DNA from: Myxococcales bacterium
GTDB taxonomy: Bacteria; Myxococcota_A; Polyangia; Polyangiales; Houyiibacteriaceae
Assembly: GCA_012744445.1 (NCBI GenBank)
Contig: JAAYBZ010000114.1
Coordinates: 1 to 33,234, forward strand
Reading direction: 5' to 3'
DNA: 33,234 nt
Part shown: piece by piece, positions 16,371-23,918 of the stretch
Numbering within the stretch: position 1 is the first letter of the stretch
Layout of the letters: each line of letters starts with the position of its first letter
Made by a program: the position numbers and the translations under genes
Notes under the pieces: generated by a model
Told to the model about the DNA's origin: nothing
Databases searched by the model: none
The model's input: the letters and a program-made list of their open reading frames with translations, nothing else

Positions 16371-17294
16371 ATGAAACGCGCCCTTTTCTTCGCGCTCTTC
16401 CTCGTCCTCCCCTGCGCCTCGCTCGCCGCGCCCAAGAGCGAGCGGGCCTACGCGCGCATCGGTGACGCGAAGGTGACGGTCGCCGACATCGAGTCCGCCC
16501 TCGCGCTCCAGGCGCCCTCGCTGCGTCGTCGCTACAAGGATCCCGACGCCCTGAAGGACTTCGCCGATCAGCTCGTCCGCCAGGAGCTCTTCGCCTGGGA
16601 AGCCCGGCGCCGCGGCGTCCACGAAGAATTCCGCGTGAAGCACGAGCGAGATCGGAACGCCGTGCAGCTCTTCCTCCGCGAGCAGATCGACGAGAAGCTC
16701 GAGGCCACGCCGATCACCGAGGAGGAGATCCGCGCCTTCTACGACGAGAACCGCCACATCTTCGAGAGCCCCGCGAGCGTCCGCGTGGCCCACGTGCTCG
16801 TCGCCGACGAGGCGCGCGCCAAGGAGCTCGTCCGCGAGGTCGAGGGCATGAGCGTGCGCGACTTCCGCGAGCTCGCGCGCAAGGAGAGCCTCGACGAGCG
16901 CACCAAGTTGAGCGGTGGCGACCTCCGCTTCTTCGACGAAGAGGGCCACACCATCGGCCAGCGCGACGTGAAGGTCCACCCCGCGATCGTCAAGGCCGCC
17001 TTCACGCTCACCCGCCCCGGCGAGGTCTACCCCGAGCCGGTCGAGGTCGACGGGAACTACAGCGTCCTCGTCCTCCGCGCGCGTCGTGAGGCCCGCGCCA
17101 CCGGCGTCGACGTCGCGCGCGAGCGCATCCGCGCCACGCTCCAGCAGGGCCGCCGCAAGGAGGCCCTCGACGCGCTCGTCGCGCGCCTCTACGCCGAGCA
17201 CAAGCCCGAGCTCGACGACGACCTCCTCGCCAAGATCGAGATCCCGACCTCCACCTCGGTCGACGAGGTCGAGATCGACTCGCACGGGCACTGA
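16371..17294 (+). CDS. Exported parvulin-type peptidyl-prolyl isomerase (SurA/PpiC-like)
   Basis: This is a 307-aa protein. The ATG at 16371 gives a short signal peptide (RALFFALFLVLPCASLA) with cleavage before APKSERAY; the cysteine is not in a proper lipobox. An N-terminal helical chaperone-like region follows (VTVADIESALALQAPSLRRRY). A single parvulin (PPIC) domain lies at about residues 135-240, with VRVAHVLVADEARAKEL, LSGGDLRFFDEEGH and GEVYPEPVEVDGNYSVLVLRAR. This architecture belongs to periplasmic folding factors that assist outer-membrane or secreted proteins. A charged C-terminal helix ends with an acidic tail. It is the last gene of the 13329-17294 group; a strong GC hairpin lies just after the stop. 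Confidence 0.9.
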   Translation: MKRALFFALFLVLPCASLAAPKSERAYARIGDAKVTVADIESALALQAPSLRRRYKDPDALKDFADQLVRQELFAWEARRRGVHEEFRVKHERDRNAVQLFLREQIDEKLEATPITEEEIRAFYDENRHIFESPASVRVAHVLVADEARAKELVREVEGMSVRDFRELARKESLDERTKLSGGDLRFFDEEGHTIGQRDVKVHPAIVKAAFTLTRPGEVYPEPVEVDGNYSVLVLRARREARATGVDVARERIRATLQQGRRKEALDALVARLYAEHKPELDDDLLAKIEIPTSTSVDEVEIDSHGH

Positions 17295-17305
17295 GCCCAC
17301 CGCCA

Positions 17306-17325
17306 CCCCCGCGCCGCCGCGGGGG
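17306..17325. terminator. GC hairpin between convergent genes
   Basis: CCCCCGCG (17306-17313) and CGCGGGGG (17318-17325) form a perfect 8-bp stem with a 4-nt loop. It lies exactly between the stop codons of the prolyl isomerase (+) and the SctR-like gene (-). No T-run follows on either strand, so it is not a classic intrinsic terminator. It could still end transcription or protect both 3' ends. Confidence 0.4.
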
Positions 17326-17326
17326 C

Positions 17327-17995
17327 TCAGGCGTACCCGAGCACGAGCGCCTTCGCGAGCAGGGTGAGCCCGTCCGCCGCCACGAAGAGCAGCAGCTTGA
17401 AGGGCAGGGAGACGGTGACGGGGTTGAGCATGTGCATCCCGAGCGCGAGGAGCACGTTCGCCACGATCACGTCGACGACCAGGAAGGGCAAGAAGAGCAG
17501 GAAGCCCATCTGGAACGCCTCGGCGAGCTCGCTCAGGAGGAACGCCGGGACGAGCACCCGCAGGTCGTCGCGCGAGGCCTCGCCGCCCGCGCGCCTCGCC
17601 AGCTCCTCGAAGAGCGCGAGCTCTTCCTCATGCGCGTGGCGACGGAGGAATTCGCGGAGCGGGATCGACGCCTCGATCGCCGCGTCCAGGTAGAGCGGCG
17701 CGTGCTTCGCGTCCGGGCGATCGCCGGCCTGGGCGAGGATGGGCGCCGCCCTCGACCACATCGCCTCGCCCACCGGCATCATCACGAAGAGCGAGAGCGC
17801 GAGCGCGAGCGCCGAGACCAAGAGGCCCGAGGGCACGCCGCCCGTCCCGAGGGCGTTCCGCAAGAGCGAGATCACCACGACCATCTTCGCGTAAGAGGTC
17901 GTGACCATGAACACGAAGGGCAGGAGCCCGAGGCCCATCAAGAGCAGAAAGGTGCCTAGGCCGGGCCCGCCCGTGAGCAGCCCCTCCAGATGCAT
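17327..17995 (-). CDS. sctR: SctR/FliP-family type III export-apparatus protein, isolated gene
   Basis: This is a 222-aa inner-membrane protein of the FliP/SctR family, which forms the pentameric core of the export gate of injectisomes and flagella. Family marks are FVFMVTTSYAKMVVVISLLRNALG near the N-terminus (shown here in part), VLVPAFLLSELAEAFQMGF in the centre, and LPFKLLLFVAADGLTLL at the C-terminus. Four hydrophobic segments are evident. The start at ATG 17995 gives the usual SctR length without a cleavable signal; a TTG at 18031 would add 12 residues. No sctS, sctT, sctU, sctV or flagellar gene lies in the window. The gene is separated from the upstream oxidoreductase by an intrinsic terminator. 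SctR is favoured over FliP by length; the difference is not certain. Confidence 0.85.
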   Translation of the reverse strand: MHLEGLLTGGPGLGTFLLLMGLGLLPFVFMVTTSYAKMVVVISLLRNALGTGGVPSGLLVSALALALSLFVMMPVGEAMWSRAAPILAQAGDRPDAKHAPLYLDAAIEASIPLREFLRRHAHEEELALFEELARRAGGEASRDDLRVLVPAFLLSELAEAFQMGFLLFLPFLVVDVIVANVLLALGMHMLNPVTVSLPFKLLLFVAADGLTLLAKALVLGYA

Positions 17996-18038
17996 CGGCG
18001 CGCGTATGTCGGGAAACGCGCCACGCGTCAAGACAACG

Positions 18039-18062
18039 AAAAAGCCCGGCGCGGGGCCGGGC
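18039..18062 (-). terminator. Rho-independent terminator of the Fe-S oxidoreductase gene
   Basis: Read on the minus strand, GCCCGGC (18056-18062) and GCCGGGC (18044-18050) form a 7-bp GC stem with a 5-nt loop, extended by an A-T pair. Five T residues follow directly (18039-18043). It lies 27 nt after the stop of the oxidoreductase gene and 44 nt before the sctR start. Transcripts should end here rather than run into sctR. Confidence 0.85.
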
Positions 18063-18088
18063 TCTTTCGTCGATCTAGGCGCGCTCGA

Positions 18089-20251
18089 TCACTCGGCGGC
18101 TTCGGCCACGTCCTCGCCGAGGTCGATGGCCTGCACGAGGAGCTCCGCGATGTCGAGCTGCTTGATCTGCTCTTCCTTCTCCTCGGCCTTGAGGCCGTCG
18201 GTGAGCATCGTCATGCAGAACGGGCACGCGGTGGCGATCGTGTCGGCGCCGGTGTTCAGGAGCTGGAGCGTGCGCTTCACGTTGACGCGCTTCTCGTTCT
18301 GCTCCTCCATGAACATCTGCGCGCCGCCGGCGCCGCAGCAGAGGCCCTTGTTGCGGTTCCAGTACTCCGCCTCGACGAGCTCGACGCCCTGGATGGCGCG
18401 GAGCACGTCACGCGGCTGCTCGTAGACCTGGTTGTAGCGGCCGAGGTAGCAGCTGTCGTGGTAGGCGACCTTGGCCTTCACGGGCTTGGTCGGGACGAGC
18501 TTCTTCTGCGCGATGAGGCCGTTGAGGTAGTCCGAGTGGTGGACCACGTCGTAGTGACCGCCGAAGTCGGGGTACTCGTTGGCCAGCGTGTTGAAGCAGT
18601 GCGGGCAGGCGGTGATGACCACCTTCTTGTCGACGCCGTAGTTGTTGAGCGTCTCGACGTTCTGCTCGGCGAGCATCTGGAAGAGGTACTCGTTGCCCGC
18701 GCGCCGCGCCGGGTCGCCCGTGCAGGTCTCCTCGGTGCCGAGGATGGCGAAGTTGACGCCGGCCTTCTTGAGGAGCTGCGCGGTGGCGCGCGCCACCTTC
18801 TTCGCGCGATCGTCGAAGCTCGCGGCGCAGCCGACCCAGTAGAGGACCTCCGCCTCGGGGTTCTCGTCGATCGTCGGGACGTCGAGGCCGTTCGCCCAGT
18901 CGGCGCGGTCCATCGCCGAGATGTTCCAGGGGTTGCCGTTGGTCTCGAGGCCGTTGAACGCGCCCTGCAGCTCGTGCGGGAACTCGTTCTTCATCATGAC
19001 CTCTTCACGACGCATGCCGACGATCTTGTCGACGTACGTGATCATGACCGGGCACTGCTCCTCGCAGGCGCGGCAGGTCGTGCAGCCCCAGATGACGTCC
19101 GGATGGAGGATGTTGGGGACGAGCTCGACCGGCTGGTCCATCGTGAAGTAGCCGCCCTCGGGCGCGTGCGGGAAGGTGTGGAGGACTTCCTTCTTGGGCT
19201 CCTTCTCCTCGCCTTCCTTCTTCTCGCCGAACATCGCCTCTTCGCTCGCGTAGAGGTGGTTGCGGAGCGCGAGCGTGAGGTGCTTCGGCGAGAGCATCTT
19301 GTCGGTGATGTACGCCGGGCAGTTGTCGGAGCAGCGGCCGCACTCCGTGCAGGTGTAGAGGTCGAGGATGCCGTTCCAGGAGAGGTCGGTGATCTTGTTG
19401 ATGCCGAGGCTCTCCTCGCGCTCCACCTTGCCCTCGAGGTCTTCCACCTTCGGCAGCGCGTTGGCGCGCCGGCTGTAGAAGAACACGTTCGGCATGACCG
19501 TGAGGATGTGGAAGTGCTTCGAGTAGGGGAGGATGTTGAGGAAGATGAGGACGAAGGCCGAGTGCCACCAGAAGCCGAGGTGCTGGAGCACCTTCAACGT
19601 GTCGGCGCCCATCCCCGCGAGGGCGATCGAGAGCGGCGCGCCCACGGGCTCGTACCACGAGAAGTGCGGCTCCTGGCCGAGCGCCTGCGCCTCGAGGGCG
19701 AGCGACGCGCCGACGTAGAGGAAGTCGGCGAGCATCATCGTGGCGATGATGCCGAGGATGATGTTGGCCTCGAGGCCGAGCGTCATGCGCGGCTTGTCCT
19801 GGACCTCCTTGGGGTCACCGCTGTCCTTGCCGCGCTTGACCAGGCGGAGGTACCAGAAGGTGACCGCGCCGAGGAACGCCGTCGCCGCGAAGAGCTCCTT
19901 CAAGAAGGAGTAGCCCTGGCCGACGATGTGGGACGTGGAGAGGATGCCGAAGAAGTCGAAGTCCGCGTCGTAGCCACGCACCCAGAGCATCACGCTGTTG
20001 AGGAGCAGCACGATGAAGGCGAAGAAGATGCCCATGTGCGCGAACCCCGCGAGGGTGTAGTTCGGCATCTTCTTCTGGAAGAGCGCGTAGACGACGGTCG
20101 TCTTGAGGCGATCCGCGATCTCCCCCGGCTGCTTGAGGTCGACCCGAGGGTCGGGCGCGCCGGAGAAGAGCTGACGCAGCCTTCGTCGCGCGGTCCACGC
20201 GAAAAAGCCCAGCGTGCTGAGGAGCACCAGGGTCATCCCGATCGGACTCAT
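18089..20251 (-). CDS. Membrane-bound Fe-S oxidoreductase, EMO/FadF type (ETF-linked quinone reductase)
   Basis: This is a 720-aa fusion of a NarI-like membrane b-type cytochrome part (about six helices, residues 1-260) with an HdrD/GlpC-like iron-sulfur part. Two [4Fe-4S] motifs are complete: C301, C304, C307, C311 (CTECGRCSDNC) and C390, C393, C396, C400 (CTTCRACEEQC). Two cysteine-rich CCG domains follow, with WVGCAASFDD, HDSCYLGRYN and CCGAGGAQMF. Proteins of this build (EMO, FadF) pass electrons from reduced electron-transfer flavoprotein, usually from acyl-CoA dehydrogenation, to menaquinone. No etfA, etfB or acyl-CoA dehydrogenase gene is in the window, so the electron source is inferred. 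A good ribosome site (AGGAG) precedes the ATG. A perfect terminator follows the stop, so the gene appears monocistronic. Confidence 0.88.
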   Translation of the reverse strand: MSPIGMTLVLLSTLGFFAWTARRRLRQLFSGAPDPRVDLKQPGEIADRLKTTVVYALFQKKMPNYTLAGFAHMGIFFAFIVLLLNSVMLWVRGYDADFDFFGILSTSHIVGQGYSFLKELFAATAFLGAVTFWYLRLVKRGKDSGDPKEVQDKPRMTLGLEANIILGIIATMMLADFLYVGASLALEAQALGQEPHFSWYEPVGAPLSIALAGMGADTLKVLQHLGFWWHSAFVLIFLNILPYSKHFHILTVMPNVFFYSRRANALPKVEDLEGKVEREESLGINKITDLSWNGILDLYTCTECGRCSDNCPAYITDKMLSPKHLTLALRNHLYASEEAMFGEKKEGEEKEPKKEVLHTFPHAPEGGYFTMDQPVELVPNILHPDVIWGCTTCRACEEQCPVMITYVDKIVGMRREEVMMKNEFPHELQGAFNGLETNGNPWNISAMDRADWANGLDVPTIDENPEAEVLYWVGCAASFDDRAKKVARATAQLLKKAGVNFAILGTEETCTGDPARRAGNEYLFQMLAEQNVETLNNYGVDKKVVITACPHCFNTLANEYPDFGGHYDVVHHSDYLNGLIAQKKLVPTKPVKAKVAYHDSCYLGRYNQVYEQPRDVLRAIQGVELVEAEYWNRNKGLCCGAGGAQMFMEEQNEKRVNVKRTLQLLNTGADTIATACPFCMTMLTDGLKAEEKEEQIKQLDIAELLVQAIDLGEDVAEAAE

Positions 20252-20332
20252 TCGTTTACTCCTGTCGTCGATGCGTGGGTCGGGCTCCGGGGGCCGGACG
20301 AAGGCGCCGCGCGGCTGCCCGCCGCTGGCCGC

Positions 20333-20361
20333 GTTTTAGGGGGGAACCGAGCCCGGCGCAA
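20333..20361 (-). promoter_or_regulatory. Possible promoter of the Fe-S oxidoreductase gene
   Basis: On the minus strand TTGCGC (20356-20361) is followed after 17 nt by TAAAAC (20333-20338), about 80 nt before the ATG. Both boxes match the sigma-70 consensus only in part. It lies in the 245-nt divergent gap 20252-20496, which holds no gene. Confidence 0.3.
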
Positions 20362-20385
20362 CGCCATGCGAGAAATTGGCCTCTT

Positions 20386-20404
20386 TTTGAAATACGAATT
20401 CAAA
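20386..20404. promoter_or_regulatory. AT-rich inverted repeat upstream of the bimodular transferase gene
   Basis: TTTGAA (20386-20391) and TTCAAA (20399-20404) are a 6-bp inverted repeat with a 7-nt spacer. It lies about 90 nt before the transferase ATG, inside the most AT-rich stretch of the window (about 20370-20480). It may be a repressor or activator site. A TGCTA at 20469-20473 could serve as a -10 element for the gene. Confidence 0.35.
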
Positions 20405-20496
20405 TGGCTCGCTCCACCCCTTCTGGGAGCCTACGCTATATTTCACGGCCTTCTAACCAGGTCGATGGTGCTAGTCTCTCCCCGTCTTTCGGTTCA

Positions 20497-23229
20497 ATGA
20501 CCTCACTTCGCTTCGGTTTCGTCGGCTGGAATCCCTTTCAACTTCGTCACGCTCTCGACATCGCCCGCGCCCTCCCGGGAAGCGCCATGATCGTCGAGGC
20601 ACGGGGGAACCATCCGAGGGCCTTCGACGACGCGCTCCTGACCGAAGCCGGGGTGCCCGTCTTCTTCTGGCCACGAGGGCGGATGAAGGAGCTCGACGGC
20701 GTCTTCGACGTGCTCGTCTGTCAAACGGTCTTCACGCACATCGAGGCCATCCAGAAGAGCAAGATCGCCATGGTCCAGTACGGGCTCGCCAAGGAGCCGC
20801 ACAACTACGGTGACTGGCGCGCATTCGCGGATCTCTGTCTGGTCTACGGTCCCTATTCCGCGGAGAGGATCGCGCCCCTCTGCCCCGTGAAGCAGGTCGG
20901 ACATCCGCGCTTCGACGGATTCTTCGAGCCGGGGCGGCGGGAGGCCGCGCGTCGGAAGCTCGGGCTCGAGGGCGAGACGCGCCCCACCCTCCTCTACGTG
21001 CCCACATGGGGCGACCTCTCGACGCAGGATCAGTTCCTCGACGCCGTCCTCGCGCTCTCGGACGAATACACCGTCCTCCTCAAGCTCCACCACAACACCA
21101 CGCTCGTCGAGCGGGGTCGGCGCGCCCGCGTCGAGGCACGGCACGTCCAGTACTTCGGCGCCAACGACGATCTGGTCGAGCTCCTCGCCGCGTCCGACGT
21201 CGTCCTCTCCGACTACAGCGGCGCGATCTTCGACGCCCTCCTCGCGCGCAAGCCCGTCGTGCTCCTCCAGTCCGAGAGCGAGTCGCGCTTCGGCGAGAAG
21301 CTCGACGAGGACAGCCTCGAGTACGCGGCGCGCCACCGCATCGGACCGGTGATCGACGATCCGGACGCCCTCCGCGGGGCCATCGCGGAGATCGTCCGTG
21401 ATCCATCGCGCTTCGCCGAGGAGAACGACGCGCTCGTGCGCGAGCTCTACGTCGAAGGCGGCTCCGCCGTCCGGCGCTCGGCCGCCGCCCTCCGGGCGCT
21501 CGCCGACGGGAAGGGCCCGAAGGTCCAGAAACGCCACCTCACGATGCGGAAGCGCGTTCGGGCGGAACGCCGGGCCTCCATCCGGGCGAAGGTCGTCGCG
21601 CTCGACCAACGGAAACCCTTGGAGCGGCTCTGGGCCCGCTTTCGGAAGCGCGTCCGCCAGCTCGTGAAGCGACCGAGCCTTAAGGCCCGTTTCAAGCGTT
21701 ACGTCGAGCGGCTCCCCATCAAGCGCCTGGCCACCCGGGTTCGGGATGCGTTCGGTCCGCGCGCCGCACAGCGATTCCTCCGCTTCATGTCGAGGGCGGC
21801 GCCTCAACGCGCGGGCACGTGGAAGCTCGACCTCGAGACGAGGCAAGGTTGGTTCGACGACGGACGTGAAACGCTCGCGGTGCTCCTTTCATCGGGATCG
21901 TCGCTCATGCCCCACCTCGCGCCGATCCAGCGGCTGTCCGCCTTCTATCCCGAGCTCCGAGGGGAGCTCGCCACGGCGCGTCGCGCGATCCGCGCCCAGA
22001 ACCTCCGACGCGCATTCGGCTCCCCGGCGAGCTTCGTGGCCGCGGTGAAGAAGGCCATCGAAGGACGGTGGATCGGCGACGCGCGCGCGCTCGTCAACTT
22101 TGGCAGGCGCGTCGGTTTCACGGTTCCGAAGAACGTCACGAAGCGGCTCGTCGCCATCGAGCGATCGCTCGGGCCGCTCCGAAAGCTCGTCGCCCCCGCA
22201 CAGGCCAACGAGGACTCGGGGCCCATCCTCCAGTGCTTCCGCGGAGGCAAACGGATCGCCATCGCAGAGGACGAGCTCCCCCTCGACACGACCGTCGAGA
22301 TCTTCCTCCCCACGCCGTTCTTCGCCTTCGACGAGACGGAGAAGGCCATCTACGGCGTCGTGCGCGAGAACCTCCGGAGCTTCTACGAGGCGCTCCTCTC
22401 GCGCGAAGACCTCACGATCGTGCCGCGCCTCCAATTCAACTGGCGCCACGCCGTGCCCCGCACCCGGGCGTGGGCCGTCAGCTACCACACGCGCGGCGAC
22501 TACGAACCGAAGCGGATCCACGTCCAGGAGTCCACGCTCTTCGGCCACTGCTCCTTCGATCACCAGGGCTACGCCGGCTTCGCCGCGCACGTCGATCGGC
22601 CCGAGCTCGTCGAGGAGGCCGCGCGAGGCGTTCCCCTCGAGACGCTCGAGCAGAACTTCGCCGAGCTGAAGACGCGGTACGTCGTCGAGGGGATCTCCAA
22701 GTACGCGCAGTCGGCCGAGGTCTTCGAGTGCGACGGGCCCTACGTCTTCGTCGCCCTCCAGGTCACCACCGACGAGGTCGCGCAACTCGCCTTCGTGGAC
22801 ATGCTCTCGCTCCTCGAAGCCGTCGCTCGCTCGTACGCCGGGAGCGGGACGAAGGTGGTGGTGAAGCGCCACCCCTACTGCACGAGCCCCAAGGTCGCGG
22901 ACACGTTGGCGAGGTTCGAGGCCGAAGGGCTGGCGATCATCTCGAACGCCTCGATCCACTCGCTGATCCGCGGCGCCGAGCGCGTCTACACGGTCAACTC
23001 GGGCGTCGGCCTCGAGTCGCTGCTCCACGAGAAGCCGGTCGTGGTCTCCGGAAAGTGCGAGTACATGTACGCCACCACCGTGCTCCGCGATCTCCCAGAG
23101 GATCTCCGGACGCTCGACGCGCCGTTCCAACGCGACCGGGTCCTCGCCCTCTTCTGGTATCTCCGCTCGCGGCTCTGGGTCGCGCCTCTCGAAGCCATCA
23201 CGGCACGTGCCGCGGCCCCCGTCGACTGA
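20497..23229 (+). CDS. Bimodular glycan transferase: CDP-glycerol-transferase-like half fused to KpsC/KpsS-like half
   Basis: This is a 910-aa soluble protein. The ATG at 20497 is chosen because it begins the conserved fold (LRFGFVGWNPFQLRHALDIA). Residues 1-330 look like a GT-B glycosyl/glycerophosphotransferase of the CDP-glycerol:polyglycerolphosphate family, with the hallmark SDYSGAIFDALLARKPVVL at about 238-256. Residues about 340-435 are extremely Arg/Lys rich and amphipathic (MRKRVRAERRASIRAK, LKARFKRYVERLPIKRL), suited to binding a membrane surface. The C-terminal region carries VVVKRHPYCTSPKVADTL (about 787-804) and YTVNSGVGLESLLHEKPVVV (about 831-850). These are typical of KpsC/KpsS beta-Kdo transferases, which build the lipid linker of capsules. 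It stands alone, with no capsule export genes beside it. Product and acceptor are unknown; the two-part reading is by motif only. Confidence 0.8.
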   Translation: MTSLRFGFVGWNPFQLRHALDIARALPGSAMIVEARGNHPRAFDDALLTEAGVPVFFWPRGRMKELDGVFDVLVCQTVFTHIEAIQKSKIAMVQYGLAKEPHNYGDWRAFADLCLVYGPYSAERIAPLCPVKQVGHPRFDGFFEPGRREAARRKLGLEGETRPTLLYVPTWGDLSTQDQFLDAVLALSDEYTVLLKLHHNTTLVERGRRARVEARHVQYFGANDDLVELLAASDVVLSDYSGAIFDALLARKPVVLLQSESESRFGEKLDEDSLEYAARHRIGPVIDDPDALRGAIAEIVRDPSRFAEENDALVRELYVEGGSAVRRSAAALRALADGKGPKVQKRHLTMRKRVRAERRASIRAKVVALDQRKPLERLWARFRKRVRQLVKRPSLKARFKRYVERLPIKRLATRVRDAFGPRAAQRFLRFMSRAAPQRAGTWKLDLETRQGWFDDGRETLAVLLSSGSSLMPHLAPIQRLSAFYPELRGELATARRAIRAQNLRRAFGSPASFVAAVKKAIEGRWIGDARALVNFGRRVGFTVPKNVTKRLVAIERSLGPLRKLVAPAQANEDSGPILQCFRGGKRIAIAEDELPLDTTVEIFLPTPFFAFDETEKAIYGVVRENLRSFYEALLSREDLTIVPRLQFNWRHAVPRTRAWAVSYHTRGDYEPKRIHVQESTLFGHCSFDHQGYAGFAAHVDRPELVEEAARGVPLETLEQNFAELKTRYVVEGISKYAQSAEVFECDGPYVFVALQVTTDEVAQLAFVDMLSLLEAVARSYAGSGTKVVVKRHPYCTSPKVADTLARFEAEGLAIISNASIHSLIRGAERVYTVNSGVGLESLLHEKPVVVSGKCEYMYATTVLRDLPEDLRTLDAPFQRDRVLALFWYLRSRLWVAPLEAITARAAAPVD

Positions 23230-23231
23230 TC

Positions 23232-23268
23232 GGCTCGACGTCCGCGCGCCCGCGCGGGACGCCGAGCC
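23232..23268. terminator. Long GC hairpin between convergent genes
   Basis: GGCTCG (23232-23237) pairs with CGAGCC (23263-23268), and the inner CGTCC pairs with GGACG, with further GC pairs towards a 4-nt loop. It stands between the transferase (+) and the DUF1232 gene (-). There is no T-run, so this would be a non-classical or bidirectional terminator. Confidence 0.45.
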
Positions 23269-23298
23269 ACGTCTCGGGTCAGGCAGATCGGCGCGCGA

Positions 23299-23850
23299 TC
23301 ACTTGGGGAGCTTGGCGTCGAGGAACGCCTTGACCTTGACCAGGCTCTTCTCCTCGGCGGGGAGGCCGGGGTTCTTGTAGCTCTGGCAGAAGGCCTTCAC
23401 GTCTTGCACGAACTCGCGGCGCGTGTCGTCGTCGGTGAGGATGTCGTTCACCGAGCGGCCGCGCGCGGCGCCACGGCGCAGCGTCTTCACGTAGGTGACG
23501 AGCCGGCTCGCGTCGGCCCCGAGGAACTCGTGGATGAGCTCCGCGTCGTTGGCGAGGCGGCCGAGGATGCGGAGGGCCTCGGTGCTCGCGTCGTCACCGC
23601 CCGCCTGGAGGGCGAGCTCAGCGGCCACCCGGATGACGAAGCAGTCGTCGAGGTAGCCCAGGTGCTCCACGCCGTCGGGGATGAGGTCGAGCGACTTGAA
23701 GAGGTAGTTCAGACCGCCGGCGACCGACTCGCGAGCTTCTTCGCCGAGGCTCGCGTCGTCGAGGAGGCTCGCGAGCTCCTCGACGTCTTCGCCGAGGGTC
23801 CGCAGCCAGACCGGGAAGGCCTCGAAATAGGGGGCGTACACATCACTCAT
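23299..23850 (-). CDS. DUF1232 (YkvA-like) domain protein
   Basis: This is a 183-aa protein with a good ribosome site (AAGGAG, 8 nt before the ATG at 23850). The centre carries GLNYLFKSLDLIPDGVEHLGYLDDCFVIRVA. That is the pattern of DUF1232/YkvA: a helical hairpin around a conserved D-x-IPD and a downstream DD. Flanking helices are charged and soluble, and the C-terminus has a short basic segment (TLRRGAARGRSVND). No catalytic motif is apparent, and the biochemical role of the family is not established. It lies 68 nt upstream of the egtD stop on the same strand order (egtB, egtD, this gene), so it could be the last gene of that transcript. Confidence 0.82.
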   Translation of the reverse strand: MSDVYAPYFEAFPVWLRTLGEDVEELASLLDDASLGEEARESVAGGLNYLFKSLDLIPDGVEHLGYLDDCFVIRVAAELALQAGGDDASTEALRILGRLANDAELIHEFLGADASRLVTYVKTLRRGAARGRSVNDILTDDDTRREFVQDVKAFCQSYKNPGLPAEEKSLVKVKAFLDAKLPK

Positions 23851-23918
23851 CGGCGCTTTGCTCCTTCGCCTCTCGGGCGATTCGCGCGGATGATACGGAA
23901 GCGGGGTGGCGGCTTCAA

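Noticed and set aside
20376..20391. Possible sigma-54 promoter (TTGGC ... TTGA)
   Set aside because: The spacing between GG and the second box is one base short and the GC dinucleotide is missing.
17990..20500. An 836-aa plus-strand frame
   Set aside because: It is antisense to the Fe-S oxidoreductase gene, whose cysteine motifs are unmistakable.
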